Source of the DNA: Gordonia polyisoprenivorans
GTDB taxonomy: Bacteria > Actinomycetota > Actinomycetes > Mycobacteriales > Mycobacteriaceae
Length of the DNA: 64,000 nucleotides
Direction of reading: 5' to 3'
Assembly: GCF_017654315.1 (NCBI RefSeq)
Contig: NZ_CP072203.1
Coordinates: forward strand, 3,348,001-3,412,000
The position numbers were made by a program, and so were the translations under genes. Positions 1 through 8,477 of the stretch are shown here, in pieces. The notes below the pieces were generated by a model. It made no database searches. It worked only from the letters and a program-made list of their open reading frames with translations, and was not told the origin of the DNA. Numbering within the stretch: position 1 is the first letter of the stretch; every line of letters begins with the position of its first letter.

Positions 1-446
1 GGCTCGACCGGCTCAACGTCCGCGTCGACCTCGCCTGGCAGGCGCTGGAGGCGGCACTGGAGCGTCGAACCGTGGTGGTGCGGGTACTCACCGCGTGGAT
101 GGAGGACTCCGGTGATCCGGAGATCGCCACCGCCGCACGGCACCTCGCCGCCTGTGCCGACGCCGCCGAGCACGCTCCGCGCGCCTCCCGCGAGGATGCC
201 GAGAATGCTTTGTCCACGGCGCTGAGCAGGGTGGACCCGTCGGTCCGTCCACCCGGACTGATCGCCGAATTGGCCGACGCCGAGACCCGGGTGATGATGG
301 CCCGCCGCTTCTACAACGACGCCGTCCGCGACACCCTCAGCCTGGCCGACCGCTTCCTGGTGCGGTTGTTGCGCCTGGGCGGACGCGCACAGCGACCCGA
401 GTACTTCGAGATCGTCGAGCGGGTGACCCCCGGCACCGCCGACTGA
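1..446 (+). CDS. LemA-like protein, C-terminal part (5' end outside window)
   Basis: The reading frame is open from base 3 to the TGA at 444–446, so about 147 C-terminal residues are visible. They form long amphipathic helices. The stretch from the window edge (LDRLNVRVDLAWQAL) and a later RFYNDAV motif resemble the start and end of the LemA helical-bundle domain. By recalled synteny the gene upstream of pdxS in mycobacteria (Rv2609c) is a membrane protein of this type with a NUDIX part, so the missing N-terminus may carry a transmembrane segment or NUDIX domain; neither is visible here. A GTG at 72 is an internal in-frame codon rather than the likely start, because similarity continues upstream of it. 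The LemA assignment is by eye and moderate. Confidence 0.5.
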   Translation, partial: LDRLNVRVDLAWQALEAALERRTVVVRVLTAWMEDSGDPEIATAARHLAACADAAEHAPRASREDAENALSTALSRVDPSVRPPGLIAELADAETRVMMARRFYNDAVRDTLSLADRFLVRLLRLGGRAQRPEYFEIVERVTPGTAD

Positions 447-575
447 GCGGAGTCGGCCAAACCGAGGTGTGTGGCGAGTGCGCCGGACACCTCACCTATC
501 CTGGTGGGACGCGCTGCGCAGCCGAGGGCTGCGCCGTCGCCGAGACTCGAAGAACCGCGAACCAGGAGACCTCCA

Positions 576-1535
576 GTGAGCCAACCCCAGTCCGGGACCA
601 CCCCCGGGTCTGATGCGACGTCCGCGATCAACGGACACCACGGCACCCCCGAGTCCGGACAGGGCACCGCGCGGGTGAAGCGGGGCATGGCCGAGATGCT
701 CAAGGGCGGCGTGATCATGGACGTGGTCACCCCCGATCAGGCCAAGATCGCCGAGGACGCCGGCGCGGTCGCGGTGATGGCGCTCGAGCGTGTGCCCGCC
801 GACATCCGTGCCCAGGGTGGCGTCTCGCGGATGAGTGATCCGGACATGATCGACGGGATCATCGCCGCGGTATCGATCCCCGTGATGGCCAAGGCCCGTA
901 TCGGCCACTTCGTCGAGGCCCAGATCCTGCAGAGCCTCGGCGTCGACTACGTCGACGAGTCCGAGGTGCTGACCCCGGCCGACTACGCCAACCACATCGA
1001 CAAGTGGGCGTTCACGGTGCCGTTCGTCTGCGGTGCCACCAATCTCGGTGAGGCGCTGCGCCGTATCACCGAGGGAGCGGCGATGATCCGGTCCAAGGGT
1101 GAGGCCGGCACCGGCGACGTCTCGAACGCGACGACGCACATGCGCAAGATCCGCGACGAGATCCGCAGGCTCACCTCGCTGCCGACCGACGAGCTGTATG
1201 TGGCCGCCAAGGAGCTGCAGGCGCCCTACGAGCTGGTTGCCGAGGTCGCGCGGGCGGGCAAGCTGCCCGTCACCTTGTTCACTGCCGGTGGCATCGCGAC
1301 CCCGGCCGATGCGGCGATGATGATGCAACTCGGCGCCGAGGGCGTGTTCGTCGGATCGGGCATCTTCAAGTCCGGCAACCCGGCGCAGCGTGCGGCCGCG
1401 ATCGTGCAGGCGACGACCTTCCACGACGACCCCGACGTGCTGGCGAAGGTCTCGCGCGGACTCGGTGAGGCGATGGTCGGGATCAACGTCGACGACATCC
1501 CGGCGCCGCACCGGCTCGCCGAACGAGGTTGGTGA
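576..1535 (+). CDS. pdxS: Pyridoxal 5'-phosphate synthase, synthase subunit PdxS
   Basis: PdxS (319 aa) condenses ribose 5-phosphate, glyceraldehyde 3-phosphate and ammonia into PLP, with ammonia supplied by the glutaminase PdxT encoded at 5036–5647. The (beta/alpha)8 barrel follows a roughly 35-residue low-complexity N-terminal tail. The acidic active-site residue lies in GGVIMDVV (D49). The two catalytic lysines are K106 (in VMAKARIGH) and K174 (in [11 protein letters not shown]). The GTG at 576 has an AGGAG eight bases upstream and gives a length near the family norm; the frame stays open to 471, but that extension has no domain support. Unlike many genomes, pdxS and pdxT are not adjacent here: a signalling module and tesB lie between them. 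An 8-bp inverted repeat (CCGGCGAG/CTCGCCGG, 1597–1614) follows the gene. Confidence 0.97.
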   Translation: MSQPQSGTTPGSDATSAINGHHGTPESGQGTARVKRGMAEMLKGGVIMDVVTPDQAKIAEDAGAVAVMALERVPADIRAQGGVSRMSDPDMIDGIIAAVSIPVMAKARIGHFVEAQILQSLGVDYVDESEVLTPADYANHIDKWAFTVPFVCGATNLGEALRRITEGAAMIRSKGEAGTGDVSNATTHMRKIRDEIRRLTSLPTDELYVAAKELQAPYELVAEVARAGKLPVTLFTAGGIATPADAAMMMQLGAEGVFVGSGIFKSGNPAQRAAAIVQATTFHDDPDVLAKVSRGLGEAMVGINVDDIPAPHRLAERGW

Positions 1536-1614
1536 CCGTCCTGACCGCGAGTATCCGTCGACCGAACGGCTGTTTTCCGGTGTGGTCCGACGCTGTCCGG
1601 CGAGGTCTCGCCGG

Positions 1615-1620
1615 TAGGAT
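1615..1620 (+). promoter_or_regulatory. Possible -10 element (TAGGAT) ahead of the PP2C gene
   Basis: TAGGAT fits the actinobacterial TANNNT -10 pattern and lies only nine bases before the ATG at 1630, so a transcript from it would be leaderless or nearly so. No convincing -35 hexamer is seen. The element directly follows the inverted repeat at 1597–1614, which could act as operator or terminator. Confidence 0.3.
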
Positions 1621-1629
1621 CTGCTGACC

Positions 1630-2646
1630 ATGGATTCGGTGAGCATCGTCCGCGACGAGGCGACCTCGGGCACCCACTTCGTGGAGGATCTGCGTCTGGA
1701 GTGGGCGGTGCGTTGCAGCGTCGGCCGGGTGCGTGAGACCAACGAGGACGCTGCTCTGGCCATGCCGGGAAAGTACCTGCTGGCCGACGGTATGGGCGGG
1801 CACGACAGCGGGGAACTCGCCAGTGAGGCGGCGCTGCTGACGCTGTCGGCTGCCACGAGTGCCGGCGAGCTGATCGAGACGCAGAAGGCCCTCATCGACC
1901 TCCTCGACGAGGCGCAGGCCCGGATCTCCGACATCGAGACCTCCTCGGAGCGCCGCGCGGGAACCACGACGACCGGAGCGGTGCTCGTCACCGTCGAGGG
2001 GGAGCCGCATTGGCTGATCCTCAACATCGGTGATTCGCGCACCTATCGCTTCCAGCACGGCACCCTGCAGCAACTGACCCGCGATCACTCGCAGGTCCAG
2101 GACTTCATCGACGCCGGGTTCCTCACTCCCGAGGACGCCCGCACCGATCCGCGTCGCAACGTGATCACCCGAGCGCTCGGCGCGGGCATGATCGAACCCG
2201 TCGCCGACTACTTCAGCACCGTCGCGTTACCGGGCGACATCCTGCTCATGTGCTCGGACGGTTTGACCGGGGAACTGCCCGACGACGAGATCGCCCGCAT
2301 CCTCGGTGACGCCGACGGAGTGGTCGACGCCGCAGACCAACTCGTCGACGCCGCACTCGAACTCGGCGCTCACGACAACGTGACCGTCATCGTCGTCGAG
2401 GTCCACGAATCGGTTCCGACCATCCGGATGCCCGCCGTCAACGGTGATGCGGACGGCGCTGTGGTGGACGGTGCTGGGGTGGACGGCACCGCCATCGACG
2501 GAGCAACGGGCTCTGACGCAGGGACCGCCGGCGCAGGGGCCGATGAGGCAGGGGCCGAGGACGCCGAAGCAACAGCGGACGAGACGACCGTGGCCGACGG
2601 GACCGCAACCGACGGGGGCGACGCGGAGCCCACGCCGGAGAAGTGA
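1630..2646 (+). CDS. PP2C-family serine/threonine protein phosphatase
   Basis: This is a soluble metal-dependent protein phosphatase (338 aa). Residues about 22–260 form the PP2C domain with its signature motifs: RETNED (about 35–40), the metal-binding DGMGG (53–57), TTTTGAVLV, the NIGDSRTYR strand, MCSDGLTGELPDDEI and the terminal GAHDNVTVIVVE. No transmembrane helix follows, unlike mycobacterial PstP, so it is a second, cytosolic-type phosphatase. The last roughly 75 residues are a low-complexity acidic tail rich in DGA/GVDGT-type repeats and probably disordered. The FHA gene starts 14 bases downstream, suggesting a phosphatase plus phosphothreonine-reader pair in one operon. The substrate is unknown; no kinase gene is in the window. 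Confidence 0.88.
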   Translation: MDSVSIVRDEATSGTHFVEDLRLEWAVRCSVGRVRETNEDAALAMPGKYLLADGMGGHDSGELASEAALLTLSAATSAGELIETQKALIDLLDEAQARISDIETSSERRAGTTTTGAVLVTVEGEPHWLILNIGDSRTYRFQHGTLQQLTRDHSQVQDFIDAGFLTPEDARTDPRRNVITRALGAGMIEPVADYFSTVALPGDILLMCSDGLTGELPDDEIARILGDADGVVDAADQLVDAALELGAHDNVTVIVVEVHESVPTIRMPAVNGDADGAVVDGAGVDGTAIDGATGSDAGTAGAGADEAGAEDAEATADETTVADGTATDGGDAEPTPEK

Positions 2647-2660
2647 TCGGGGTCGGATGA

Positions 2661-3425
2661 ATGATTCCTGAACCGGGACATCCGGGGTCGGAGCATTCGG
2701 GGAGCACTCCGGTGCCCCCGGGGATGACCTACGTCGAATACTGCGGTGAGCGCTATCCGTTGATGGGTGACCGACGATTCACCGTCGGGCGCGAGGCCGA
2801 CCTCTCCGTCGACGACAACCCCTATCTGCATCGCCGATTCCTGGTGTTGCACAACGAAAACGGGCTGTGGTGGCTCACCAACCTGGGCACCCACCTCTCG
2901 GCGAGCGTGTCGGCCGGAGACGTCGGGTTCTCGGCGACCCTCGGACCGGGTGCTCGTATGCCGCTGGTGTTCGGCGAGACGACGATCGTGTTCACCGCCG
3001 GCCCGACCACCTACGAACTCAGCGTCTACGCCACGGCCCCACAGGTGCGCCCACTCACCGAGCAGTCCTTCGTCGGCGGCCGGACCACTCAGGGCGTCCC
3101 GATGCTCACCGAGAGCCAAAAGCTGCTCATCGTCGTGCTCGCGGAAGAGATCCTGCGCCGTGAGGGCACCGGGGCCAGCGCGATCCCGTCGTCGGCGAAG
3201 GCGGCCGCCCGGCTGGGGTGGCCGCTGACGAAGTTCAACCGCAAGCTCGACAACGTCTGCGACAAGCTCGATCAACTCGGGGTCAGCGGCATGCGCGCCG
3301 GAGGCGGCAAACTCGCCAGCAATCGTCGGGCCCGCCTGGTCGAGTACGCGGTCGCCTCCCGCATCGTCACGCGTGAGGATCTCCCGCTGATCGACGCCGA
3401 GGCTGCGCGCAACGCCGCGAGCTGA
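2661..3425 (+). CDS. FHA-like domain protein with C-terminal helical domain
   Basis: The 254-residue protein has an FHA-type beta-sandwich at about residues 24–125. RRFTVGRE (39–45) carries the FHA Gly-Arg pair, and YLHRRFLVLH supplies the histidine, but the usual serine of the S-x-x-H phosphopeptide-binding motif is replaced, so phosphothreonine binding may be altered. Residues about 140–250 look helical with a basic KFNRKLDNVCDKLDQLG stretch that could be a winged-helix or DNA-binding element; I do not recognise that family. It lies 14 bases after the PP2C gene, very likely in the same operon, and before the LuxR-type regulator. The start is uncertain: an in-frame ATG at 2724 (MTYVEYCGERY) would remove a disordered 21-residue leader. 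Confidence 0.7.
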   Translation: MIPEPGHPGSEHSGSTPVPPGMTYVEYCGERYPLMGDRRFTVGREADLSVDDNPYLHRRFLVLHNENGLWWLTNLGTHLSASVSAGDVGFSATLGPGARMPLVFGETTIVFTAGPTTYELSVYATAPQVRPLTEQSFVGGRTTQGVPMLTESQKLLIVVLAEEILRREGTGASAIPSSAKAAARLGWPLTKFNRKLDNVCDKLDQLGVSGMRAGGGKLASNRRARLVEYAVASRIVTREDLPLIDAEAARNAAS

Positions 3426-3461
3426 TGTCGGGGCCCGTTCCCCCTTCCTGGGGAACGACGC

Positions 3462-3565
3462 ATGGGTAGTCGTGTCGACAACTCCCCATCGGCTCCGATT
3501 TACCCCTTCTGACCTGCACTTATTTCATGGGTAGTTCTACCCATGGGCAGGGGAGTTCTCCCCAT
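3462..3565. promoter_or_regulatory. Array of inverted repeats, probable operator of the LuxR-type regulator
   Basis: Six copies of a half-site close to ATGGG(T/G)AGT are arranged as three inverted pairs: ATGGGTAGT (3462–3470) with ACTCCCCAT (3481–3489); ATGGGTAG (3527–3534) with CTACCCAT (3537–3544); GGGGAG (3550–3555) with CTCCCCAT (3558–3565). The last two pairs share a central TT and are nearly contiguous. The array fills the gap before the HTH gene at 3648. Direct sequence observation; its use as an autoregulatory operator is inferred. Confidence 0.6.
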
Positions 3566-3647
3566 CGACCTCTCGTCGGATCGCTCATAACGTCTTCTGC
3601 ATCGGGGCAACGGAGCCCAACGCATGACGCGAATCCAGGAGGACACC

Positions 3648-4088
3648 ATGACCGCAGTCGTTTCCCACATCCCCGCCAATCAGCTCGCCCAGGCCGCTCG
3701 TCGCCGGGCCGAGGCCGACCGCCGGCGCACCGAGGCACTCGCGCGGCTCGCCGCCCGCCGGATGCCGCTGCCCGGTCAGCAGCCGATGCCGACCAACCCG
3801 CTCATGCGACTGGTGCCCGAGGCGCCGCAGCCCGTCGAGGAGGCCGCGGCTCCCGAACTGCCCCGGCCGAGCCTGACCAACCGCGAGATCGAGGTGCTGC
3901 GCACCTGGCTGATGGTGGACTCGAAACCCGCTGTGGCCCAAGAGCTCTTCATCTCCCTCGGCACCGTCAACACCCACCTGACCCGTATCCGCGCCAAGTA
4001 CGCCGAGATCGGCCGCACCGCGCCGACCAAGGCGGCCCTCGTTGCGCGCGCCGTGCAGGACGGTCTGGTTCGTCTCGACGAGCTGTGA
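3648..4088 (+). CDS. Small LuxR-type (GerE-like) HTH transcriptional regulator
   Basis: The 146-residue protein has an Arg/Ala-rich helical N-terminus (about 15–45), a Pro-rich linker and a C-terminal LuxR/GerE helix-turn-helix at about 76–135. The signature is LTNREIEVLRTWL followed by VAQELFISLGTVNTHLTRIRAKY, where TVNTH belongs to the recognition helix. There is no receiver, PAS or autoinducer domain, so it is not a two-component response regulator in itself. The ATG at 3648 is chosen because AGGAGG lies five bases upstream (3637–3642); an in-frame ATG at 3624 lacks this. The gene is preceded by a dense palindrome array (3462–3565), pointing to autoregulation. The target regulon is not evident; the flanking PP2C/FHA genes and tesB/pdxT are candidates. 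Confidence 0.82.
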   Translation: MTAVVSHIPANQLAQAARRRAEADRRRTEALARLAARRMPLPGQQPMPTNPLMRLVPEAPQPVEEAAAPELPRPSLTNREIEVLRTWLMVDSKPAVAQELFISLGTVNTHLTRIRAKYAEIGRTAPTKAALVARAVQDGLVRLDEL

Positions 4089-4184
4089 CGAATCCGGGCA
4101 CCCGGTGCCCACGGCGACCGCGCAGCGAACCGTCTGCGCAGGCCCTTTCGAGTGTCGACGGACCGCATACGGGATACTGGTCGG

Positions 4185-5039
4185 GTGGCAGAGATCGAGG
4201 ACGTCCTCAGGGTCGAGCGCATCGAGACCGACATCTATCGTGGCGGGGCCTTCGAGAGTCAGCTCCAACGCACCTTCGGCGGACAGGTTGCCGGCCAGGC
4301 GCTGGTATCGGCGACCCGGACCGTCTCCGACGAGTTCTCGGTGCATTCGCTGCACGGGTACTTCCTGCGGCCCGGCAACCCCGACATTCCCGCGGTCTTC
4401 CTCGTCGACCGCATCCGTGACGGCCGTTCCTTCGTGACCCGTCGCGTGACCGGAATCCAGAACGGCGAGGCCATCTTCACGATGTCGGCGTCGTTCCATG
4501 TCACCACCGACGAAGGCATCGAACATCAGGACCCCATTCCGCCCGCACCGGCCCCCGAGGACCTGCCCGACCGGCACGTCCTGGCCGGCGACGACGAAAA
4601 AGCGGTGTTCAAGGAGTGGGACAACTTCGACATCCGCATCGTTCCGGCCGACAAACTGGTCACCTCACCGTTCTTCGTCGCCCAGCAACGGGTGTGGTTC
4701 CGATACCGCAAACCGTTGCCGGATGATCAGACGATCCACGTGTGCACGTTGGCCTACATGAGCGACATGACCCTATTGGGGTCGTCGAAGGTGCCCCATC
4801 CCGGCGTCGAACCCCAATCGGCGTCCCTCGACCACGCGATGTGGTTCATGCGGAGCTTCCGCGCCGACGAGTGGCTGCTCTACGACCAGACCTCGCCGTC
4901 GGCGGGCGCCGGGCGCACCCTGACCCAGGGCCGCATCTTCGACCGGGCCGGACGGATGGTGGCCGCGGTGACCCAAGAGGGCTTGAGCCGGACCGGGCGC
5001 GTGATGCCCGCCGATCAGCACGCCCGGCAGAACCGGTGA
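4185..5039 (+). CDS. tesB: Acyl-CoA thioesterase II (TesB family)
   Basis: TesB hydrolyses medium- and long-chain acyl-CoA to free fatty acid and CoA in the cytosol. The 284 residues contain two hot-dog domains. The first has [17 protein letters not shown] and [12 protein letters not shown]; the second has [19 protein letters not shown] and the closing [16 protein letters not shown]. All are typical TesB motifs. The GTG at 4185 gives an N-terminus close to mycobacterial TesB2 ([10 protein letters not shown]); an in-frame GTG at 4152 is possible and neither has a strong Shine-Dalgarno. Its last four bases overlap the pdxT start, so thioesterase and B6 glutaminase are translationally coupled, an arrangement I recall from mycobacteria but with no obvious metabolic reason. 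Confidence 0.93.
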   Translation: MAEIEDVLRVERIETDIYRGGAFESQLQRTFGGQVAGQALVSATRTVSDEFSVHSLHGYFLRPGNPDIPAVFLVDRIRDGRSFVTRRVTGIQNGEAIFTMSASFHVTTDEGIEHQDPIPPAPAPEDLPDRHVLAGDDEKAVFKEWDNFDIRIVPADKLVTSPFFVAQQRVWFRYRKPLPDDQTIHVCTLAYMSDMTLLGSSKVPHPGVEPQSASLDHAMWFMRSFRADEWLLYDQTSPSAGAGRTLTQGRIFDRAGRMVAAVTQEGLSRTGRVMPADQHARQNR

Positions 5040-5647
5040 GCGGCGCCCGACCTCGGATCGGGGTACTCGCGCTCCAAGGTGATGTCCGCGAGCATCTCGC
5101 CGCGCTGACCGGTGCCGGCGCGCAGGCGTCCGCAGTCCGACGCCCGACCGAACTCGACCGGGTCGACGGTCTGGTGATCCCTGGTGGCGAGTCGACCACG
5201 ATGAGCAAACTCCTGGGGATCTTCGAGTTGTTCGAACCGCTGCGCGAACGGCTCGCCGAGGGCATGCCCGCCTACGGTTCGTGCGCCGGGATGATCCTGC
5301 TGGCCTCCCGCATCCTCGACACGCGCCCCGACGCCCGGCATCTCGATGCCCTCGATATCACGGTGCGCCGCAATGCTTTCGGGCGTCAGGTCGAGTCCTT
5401 CGAAACCGACCTGGACGTCGAGCACATCACCGACGGCGGACCGTCGATGCGCGCGGTGTTCATCCGCGCGCCCTGGGTGGAGAAGGTCGGCGCCGACGTG
5501 GAGGTGCTCGCCCGGGTGCCCGGCGGTCCGGCCGCCGAGAGGGTCGTCGCGGTGCGGCAGGGCAACGTGCTGGCCACCTCGTTCCACCCTGAGGTGACCG
5601 GTGATCGGCGGGTGCACGCGCACTTCGTCGACATGGTGCGCGGTTGA
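5036..5647 (+). CDS. pdxT: Pyridoxal 5'-phosphate synthase, glutaminase subunit PdxT
   Basis: PdxT (203 aa) is a class I glutamine amidotransferase that makes ammonia for PdxS. The PGGEST loop (49–54), the nucleophile C83 in GSCAGM, and H184/E186 in SFHPEVTGD form the expected catalytic triad. The GTG at 5036 overlaps the tesB stop in a GTGA junction, and the product length matches the family; the frame is open much further upstream inside tesB, but those residues are antisense-like and unsupported. Confidence 0.97.
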   Translation: MSGARPRIGVLALQGDVREHLAALTGAGAQASAVRRPTELDRVDGLVIPGGESTTMSKLLGIFELFEPLRERLAEGMPAYGSCAGMILLASRILDTRPDARHLDALDITVRRNAFGRQVESFETDLDVEHITDGGPSMRAVFIRAPWVEKVGADVEVLARVPGGPAAERVVAVRQGNVLATSFHPEVTGDRRVHAHFVDMVRG

Positions 5648-5664
5648 GGCGGGTGGCGCGTCGG

Positions 5665-5670
5665 TAGAAT
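5665..5670 (+). promoter_or_regulatory. Probable -10 element of yebC (TAGAAT)
   Basis: TAGAAT is a good housekeeping-sigma -10. A TTGAGG at 5644–5649, overlapping the pdxT stop codon, is a possible -35 at a short 15-base spacing. The leader to yebC would be about 100 bases. Confidence 0.4.
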
Positions 5671-5775
5671 CGATCTCCGACGTGTTCGACGAGTAGTGAC
5701 GTGTTCCACAGAAGTCATGCCCGGATCTCCCCGGCAGGGGCTCCTCCGGTGCACGGGAAGGATCGGTAACAGCGT

Positions 5776-6528
5776 ATGAGCGGCCATTCCAAATGGGCGA
5801 CCACCAAGCACAAGAAGGCCGTCATCGATGCCAAGCGCGGCAAGATGTTCGCCAAGCTGATCAAGAACATCGAGGTCGCCGCGCGCACCGGTGGTGGTGA
5901 CCCTGCGGGCAACCCGACTCTCTACGACGCGATCCAGAAGGCCAAGAAGTCGTCGGTGCCCAACGACAACATCGAGCGGGCCCGCAAGCGGGGCGGCGGC
6001 GAAGAGGCCGGTGGCGCCGACTGGCAGACCATCACCTACGAGGGCTACGGACCCAACGGTGTCGCCATCCTCATCGAGTGCCTCACCGACAACCGCAATC
6101 GCGCCGCCGGCGAGGTACGGACCGCGATGACCCGCAACGGCGGAAACATGGCCGACCCGGGGTCGGTGGCCTACCTGTTCACCCGCAAGGGTGTGGTGAC
6201 GCTGGAGAAGAACGGTCAGAGCGAGGACGACATCCTGATGGCCGTGCTCGACGCCGGCGCCGAGGAGGTCAATGACCTCGGCGAGACGTTTGAGGTGGTC
6301 AGCGAACCGACCGACCTCGTCGCGGTGCGTACCGCATTGCAGGAAGCCGGCATCGACTATGAATCGGCCGAGGCGGACTTCCGTGCGTCGGTGGAGGTTC
6401 CCGTCGACGCCGAGGGCGCGCGCAAGGTGTTCAAGCTGATCGACGCGCTCGAGGATTCCGACGACGTCCAGAACGTGTACAGCAATGTCGACGTCAGCGA
6501 CGAGGTGCTCGCCGAACTCGACAGCTGA
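5776..6528 (+). CDS. yebC: YebC/PmpR-family protein (transcriptional regulator or translation factor)
   Basis: This is a full-length YebC-type protein (250 aa) beginning with the invariant [15 protein letters not shown] and continuing with [19 protein letters not shown], the [13 protein letters not shown] helix and the [18 protein letters not shown] core. The family is widely conserved; members have been described as DNA-binding regulators and, more recently, as factors that relieve ribosome stalling at proline stretches. The ruvC-adjacent position is the common bacterial context and has led to many annotations as a regulator of Holliday-junction genes. It converges with the minus-strand gene ending at 6562. 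Confidence 0.96.
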   Translation: MSGHSKWATTKHKKAVIDAKRGKMFAKLIKNIEVAARTGGGDPAGNPTLYDAIQKAKKSSVPNDNIERARKRGGGEEAGGADWQTITYEGYGPNGVAILIECLTDNRNRAAGEVRTAMTRNGGNMADPGSVAYLFTRKGVVTLEKNGQSEDDILMAVLDAGAEEVNDLGETFEVVSEPTDLVAVRTALQEAGIDYESAEADFRASVEVPVDAEGARKVFKLIDALEDSDDVQNVYSNVDVSDEVLAELDS

Positions 6529-6561
6529 GGCCCCGCCAACGCAGCCGTCAATCGTTCAGCC

Positions 6562-7182
6562 TCAAACCCGCAGCGCCGGCCGGTCCGGATGGTCGTAGCG
6601 GATCTCGACGTCGGGGTCCGGTGCGGTGCGTTGATGGTCGAGTAGCGGATCGATCGTCCATCGTCGGTCGGCCGGCGTCCTGCGTTCCAGTGCCGCGCGA
6701 CCCATCCGCAGCGCGATCCTCAGATCCAGGTCGAGGTCGTCGCGCAGCACCATCTCGCCGGCGATCAAGGTCACCTGGCCGGGGGCGGCCTCGCGTCGTT
6801 GATCGCGAAATGACCTGTCGGAGAGCTCATCCCAGAGCCGTGGTAGCCATCGTTGGTGGTCGCGGAGGCCGTCGAGCATCTCACGGCGCAGCGCCGCGAA
6901 GTCGTACCACGAGGTCGTGAACGCCTCGGCGTCGTGCGGTCCCCATTCGAGCCGTAGCGAGGCCGGCCGGACGTAATCGGCGACCCGGACGACCTCGGCC
7001 GCACGGCCGCGCGAGCGCAGCACCTCGGCGACCCGCAGCGCCACCAGGTCGGGTCGGGCCGCCACCGCGCCGTCGATCCCCACCACCGGCTGACCGGGCA
7101 GCGCCGCGCACTTCTCGGCGCACGTGACGACCAGGCCCTCGGGGTCGATCGGTCGGTAGGCGGGCACGGCCGTATTCTCCAC
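6562..7182 (-). CDS. Uridine-kinase-like protein with degenerate P-loop
   Basis: The product (206 aa from a GTG at 7182) follows the layout of small actinobacterial uridine/nucleoside kinase-like P-loop proteins: beta-1 in PVVGIDG (32–38), a [18 protein letters not shown] strand-loop, [13 protein letters not shown] (about 91–103), [18 protein letters not shown] and a terminal [13 protein letters not shown] that resembles the family's closing strand. The phosphate-binding loop is lost: where GxxGxGKS/T is expected the protein has [11 protein letters not shown], without the GK(S/T). Phosphotransfer by the normal mechanism is therefore unlikely; a binding or regulatory role, or pseudo-enzyme status, is inferred. 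It is divergent from ruvC, and its 5' end lies 65 bases from the ruvC -10. The start is uncertain; a GTG a few codons inside is possible. Confidence 0.62.
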   Translation of the reverse strand: MENTAVPAYRPIDPEGLVVTCAEKCAALPGQPVVGIDGAVAARPDLVALRVAEVLRSRGRAAEVVRVADYVRPASLRLEWGPHDAEAFTTSWYDFAALRREMLDGLRDHQRWLPRLWDELSDRSFRDQRREAAPGQVTLIAGEMVLRDDLDLDLRIALRMGRAALERRTPADRRWTIDPLLDHQRTAPDPDVEIRYDHPDRPALRV

Positions 7183-7247
7183 GCTTCGGCCGGATCCGTT
7201 CGCCACGGGTTGCCGTGTCGATCCCACCCTCTGTCGGTCGGCGTCGC

Positions 7248-7253
7248 TAGAAT
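7248..7253 (+). promoter_or_regulatory. -10 element of ruvCAB (TAGAAT)
   Basis: TAGAAT lies 37 bases before the ruvC GTG and abuts the LexA box that starts at 7255, the classic position for a repressor that blocks RNA polymerase. No strong -35 is visible. Confidence 0.55.
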
Positions 7254-7254
7254 C

Positions 7255-7270
7255 TCGAACAACTGTTCGC
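7255..7270. promoter_or_regulatory. LexA binding site (SOS box) upstream of ruvC
   Basis: The sequence TCGAAC-AACT-GTTCGC matches the actinobacterial SOS box TCGAAC-N4-GTTCGA in 11 of 12 defined positions, and it sits just after the -10 hexamer. DNA-damage induction of ruvCAB through LexA/RecA is the expected regulation. Confidence 0.85.
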
Positions 7271-7290
7271 CGTCGGAGGAGGAGTGTCGA

Positions 7291-7884
7291 GTGCGGGTGA
7301 TGGGCGTCGACCCGGGGCTGACCCGGTGCGGGATCGCGCTGGTGGAGTCGGGGAGTGGTCGCAGTGTGACCGCCCTCGACGTCGATGTGGTCCGCACACC
7401 CACCGACATGGAACTCGCCCAGCGCCTGCTGGCGGTGTACACCGCGGCCAGCCACTGGCTCGACATCCACCAGCCCGATGTGGTGGCGATCGAGCGTGTC
7501 TTCGCCCAGAACCAGGTGTCGACGGCGATGGGGACCGCGCAGGCCGGCGGGGTCATCGCGCTCGCCGCAGGCCAGCGCGACGTGCCGGTGCGGTTTCACA
7601 CCCCGTCGGAGGTGAAGGCCGCGGTCACCGGCAGCGGACGCGCAGACAAGGCGCAGGTCACCGCCATGGTGACCCGTATCCTCGGGATGCAGACCAAACC
7701 CCGTCCGGCCGATGCCGCCGACGCCCTTGCGCTCGCGATCTGCCATTGCTGGCGGGGACCGATGATCGAACGGATGGCGCAGGCTCAACAGCGCGCCGAA
7801 CAGATGGCCCGGGTGCACCGACAGCGGGTCGCCGCGGCGCGATCGGCGACGGTACCGGCCGGGCGGAAGGGGACAGGCTCATGA
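7291..7884 (+). CDS. ruvC: Holliday-junction endonuclease RuvC
   Basis: RuvC (197 aa) resolves Holliday junctions with RuvAB. The RNase H-like acidic tetrad is present: D7 in [11 protein letters not shown], the glutamate in [12 protein letters not shown], and two aspartates in [12 protein letters not shown]. The GTG at 7291 follows a strong GGAGGAGGAG (7275–7284); the upstream open frame to 7210 runs through the promoter and SOS box and is rejected. A 20–25 residue Arg/Gln-rich tail follows the catalytic core. The stop overlaps the ruvA ATG by four bases. Confidence 0.97.
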   Translation: MRVMGVDPGLTRCGIALVESGSGRSVTALDVDVVRTPTDMELAQRLLAVYTAASHWLDIHQPDVVAIERVFAQNQVSTAMGTAQAGGVIALAAGQRDVPVRFHTPSEVKAAVTGSGRADKAQVTAMVTRILGMQTKPRPADAADALALAICHCWRGPMIERMAQAQQRAEQMARVHRQRVAAARSATVPAGRKGTGS

Positions 7885-8477
7885 TCGCGTCGGTACGCGG
7901 ACCGGTGGTCGAGGTCGCCCTCGATCACGTCGTCATCGACTGTGCCGGGGTGGGTTACCGGGTGCTGGCGACCCCCGACACGCTCTCGCGAATGCGACGG
8001 GGCGACGAGATGACGCTGCTGACCTCGATGATCGTCCGCGAGGACTCGATGACGCTGTACGGGTTCACCGAACCCGACGCCCGCGCGCTGTTCGCCCTGC
8101 TGCAGACGGTCACCGGCGTCGGTCCACGGCTGGCGATGGCAACGCTGGCGGTGCTCGAACCCGACGCCCTACGGCGGGCTCTGGCCGATTCCGACGTGAA
8201 GGCGCTGACGAGCGTGCCGGGTATCGGGAAGCGGGTCGCCGAGCGCCTCGTCGTCGAACTACGCGACAAGGTCGATCGGCCGGTCGCCGACGCCGCCACC
8301 GGTGCGGGATCGCGGCCGGTCGGCGTGGCCGGTCAGGTCGCGGAGGCGCTCGTCGGACTCGGCTTCACCGCGGCACCGGCGGAGAAGGCGGTGGCCGCGG
8401 TGCTCGCCGAGCAGCCCGACGCCGACGCGTCGATGGCGCTGCGCCGGTCGCTGGCCCTGCTCGGGAAGTCCGCATGA
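7881..8477 (+). CDS. ruvA: Holliday-junction branch-migration protein RuvA
   Basis: RuvA (198 aa) binds four-way junctions as a tetramer and loads RuvB. The N-terminal OB fold ([25 protein letters not shown]), the tandem helix-hairpin-helix motifs ([14 protein letters not shown] and [16 protein letters not shown]), a flexible linker and the C-terminal RuvB-binding three-helix domain ([19 protein letters not shown]) are all visible. The ATG sits in a 4-base overlap with ruvC. Confidence 0.97.
   Translation: MIASVRGPVVEVALDHVVIDCAGVGYRVLATPDTLSRMRRGDEMTLLTSMIVREDSMTLYGFTEPDARALFALLQTVTGVGPRLAMATLAVLEPDALRRALADSDVKALTSVPGIGKRVAERLVVELRDKVDRPVADAATGAGSRPVGVAGQVAEALVGLGFTAAPAEKAVAAVLAEQPDADASMALRRSLALLGKSA

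Noticed and set aside
492..2042. 516-codon minus-strand frame over pdxS and the PP2C gene
   Set aside because: Antisense shadow: Arg/Asp/His-rich, no domain, fully overlapped by two recognisable genes.
3462..3565. RamA operator
   Set aside because: The G- and C-runs loosely resemble corynebacterial RamA sites, but the half-site is different and no RamA gene is present; not enough to name the regulator.
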